Shown here in pieces: positions 63,196-64,000 of a DNA stretch of 64,000 nt (position 1 is the first letter of the stretch; every line of letters starts with the position of its first letter). Under the pieces are notes generated by a model. The model did no database searches. It saw only the letters and a program-made list of their open reading frames with translations, and was not told the origin of the DNA. This DNA comes from Roseovarius sp. A-2 (lineage in GTDB: Bacteria > Pseudomonadota > Alphaproteobacteria > Rhodobacterales > Rhodobacteraceae), in the NCBI RefSeq assembly GCF_002072155.1, contig NZ_BDIY01000003.1, forward strand, positions 186,001-250,000, read 5' to 3'. The position numbers and the translations under genes were made by a program.

Positions 63196-64000
63196 CGGCC
63201 CCGGGCGTTGCATAGACGGCGCTGTGCAGGTCGCGCGCGGCCTGCGCGGTGCGCGGGCCGAAGCCCAGAAGGTAGAGCCCCTGCATGCGGATCACCGCGC
63301 CGGTCGTGGCGGCGGGGGTGGCGCGGATCGCGGGCATGGACAAGAGCACCTCGTCCTCGATGGCGTGATCGCCGCCGCGATCCATCATCAGGATCACGTC
63401 GGGGGCGGTGCGGATGACCGCCTCGTCGGTCAGCTGTTTATAGCCCTCGAATGCGTCCACGGCGTTAACCGCGCCCGCCATCTCGATGATGCCCGCCGCC
63501 TGCGTGCCGGTGCCCCCGGCGAGGATGCGCCCGCCTTGCAGGCTAAGGATGAACAGGACGCGCCGCGCATCGCCGGGGGCGATCTGCGCGGTCCTGCGGG
63601 CGGTCGCGTCGAGCGCGGCGCGGATCTCGGCGATGAGCGTCGCGGCGCGGTCGGGCAGGCCGAGCGCGCGGCCCACTACCTCGATTTTCTCTAGGATGCC
63701 GGGGCCGTCACTGGCCTCGGGCACGGCCGTGAAGGGAAGGCCCGAGGCCTTGAGCACCTGAATCGTTTCCGGTGGGCCTGCGCCCTCGATGGCGAGGATA
63801 TGGTCGGGCGCGACCGAGAGCACGCCCTCGGGGCTGAGCGCGCGGGCATAGCCCACGTCGGGCAGCTCGGTCACCTCGGGCGGGTAGGTAGAGGTGGTGT
63901 CGCGCGCAACGAGCCGGTCGCCCGCGCCGAGCGCGTGGACGATCTCGGTCACCGACCCGCCGATGGAGAGCAGGCGATCTGCGGACTGGCCGAAGGCGGG
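63173..64000 (-). CDS. hmuT: heme-binding periplasmic protein, N terminus outside the window
   Basis: The 275 residues visible run from LLSIGGSVTEIVHALG to the stop; the signal peptide and first strands lie beyond the right edge. The protein has the HmuT/BtuF-type fold with ARDTTSTYPPEVTELPDVGYARALSPEGVLSVAPDHILA, in which the Tyr of TYPPEV is the expected heme ligand. It is the first visible gene of the heme operon; upstream, an hmuR/hmuS pair would be expected. Confidence 0.88.
   Translation of the reverse strand, partial: PAFGQSADRLLSIGGSVTEIVHALGAGDRLVARDTTSTYPPEVTELPDVGYARALSPEGVLSVAPDHILAIEGAGPPETIQVLKASGLPFTAVPEASDGPGILEKIEVVGRALGLPDRAATLIAEIRAALDATARRTAQIAPGDARRVLFILSLQGGRILAGGTGTQAAGIIEMAGAVNAVDAFEGYKQLTDEAVIRTAPDVILMMDRGGDHAIEDEVLLSMPAIRATPAATTGAVIRMQGLYLLGFGPRTAQAARDLHSAVYATPGADDDTDPS

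Overview
The window is a gene-dense, GC-rich chromosomal segment from an alphaproteobacterium, most likely a marine Rhodobacteraceae (Roseobacter-group) strain. The evidence is two TRAP-type importers, a Hint-domain protein of the kind common in roseobacters, UPF0262 and DUF6324-type small proteins, a GTTC-N7-GTTC SOS box, and a tRNA-His without G-1 that carries U72 and A73. I see no prophage, CRISPR array or intact insertion sequence. The only mobile-element trace is a broken IS5-type transposase fragment.

Layout. 1-7.4 kb: end of an SDR oxidoreductase, then a malonate operon read leftward (TRAP importer matP-matQ-matM, malonyl-CoA decarboxylase matA, malonyl-CoA synthetase matB). It is divergent from a GntR/FCD regulator, with a TTGTATACAA palindrome between them. 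An rluA-type pseudouridine synthase follows. 7.4-15.5 kb: a sorbosone-dehydrogenase-like beta-propeller protein with a diheme cytochrome c, a PPP-family phosphatase behind a possible leader ORF, a thiolase, a LysR regulator divergent from a DUF4399 protein, and a FadH-like 2,4-dienoyl-CoA reductase. 16-25.5 kb: a peptide-use operon (oppABCDF, a gamma-glutamyltransferase without a signal peptide, an M20 peptidase) divergent from an IclR regulator whose promoter contains a perfect 21-bp palindrome.

25.5-46 kb is mostly housekeeping: arfB with a structured leader and terminator in front of it, mepA, an UMF1 transporter, a thioesterase, yggT, recQ, yaaA, a hybrid histidine kinase with one dead receiver domain, an FMN reductase, a decayed metallo-hydrolase, a coupled four-gene run (UPF0262, LMW phosphatase-like, SnoaL-like, GNAT), an LpxR-like protein, a Hint protein, rpsD, hisC-tyrA-extensin, a candidate 6S-like RNA, and mmcB under an SOS box. 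tRNA-His and tRNA-Gly lie at about 46.6-46.8 kb.

47-61.3 kb is the most interesting accessory block. One RpiR regulator sits between two divergent arms. The left arm is a spermidine/putrescine-type ABC importer plus a homoserine-dehydrogenase-like SAF protein. The right arm is an N-formylglutamate-amidohydrolase-like enzyme, a second TRAP importer, a glutamine-synthetase-like ligase, an aldehyde dehydrogenase and an iron-type alcohol dehydrogenase. Together they look like a catabolic route for an amine- and hydroxyl-bearing compound through a gamma-glutamyl intermediate; the substrate cannot be read from sequence. The window ends in a heme-uptake operon (hmuT-hmuU-hmuV, hmuT cut by the edge). 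Within operons, neighbouring genes are very often coupled by ATGA/GTGA overlaps, which fixed many start codons.
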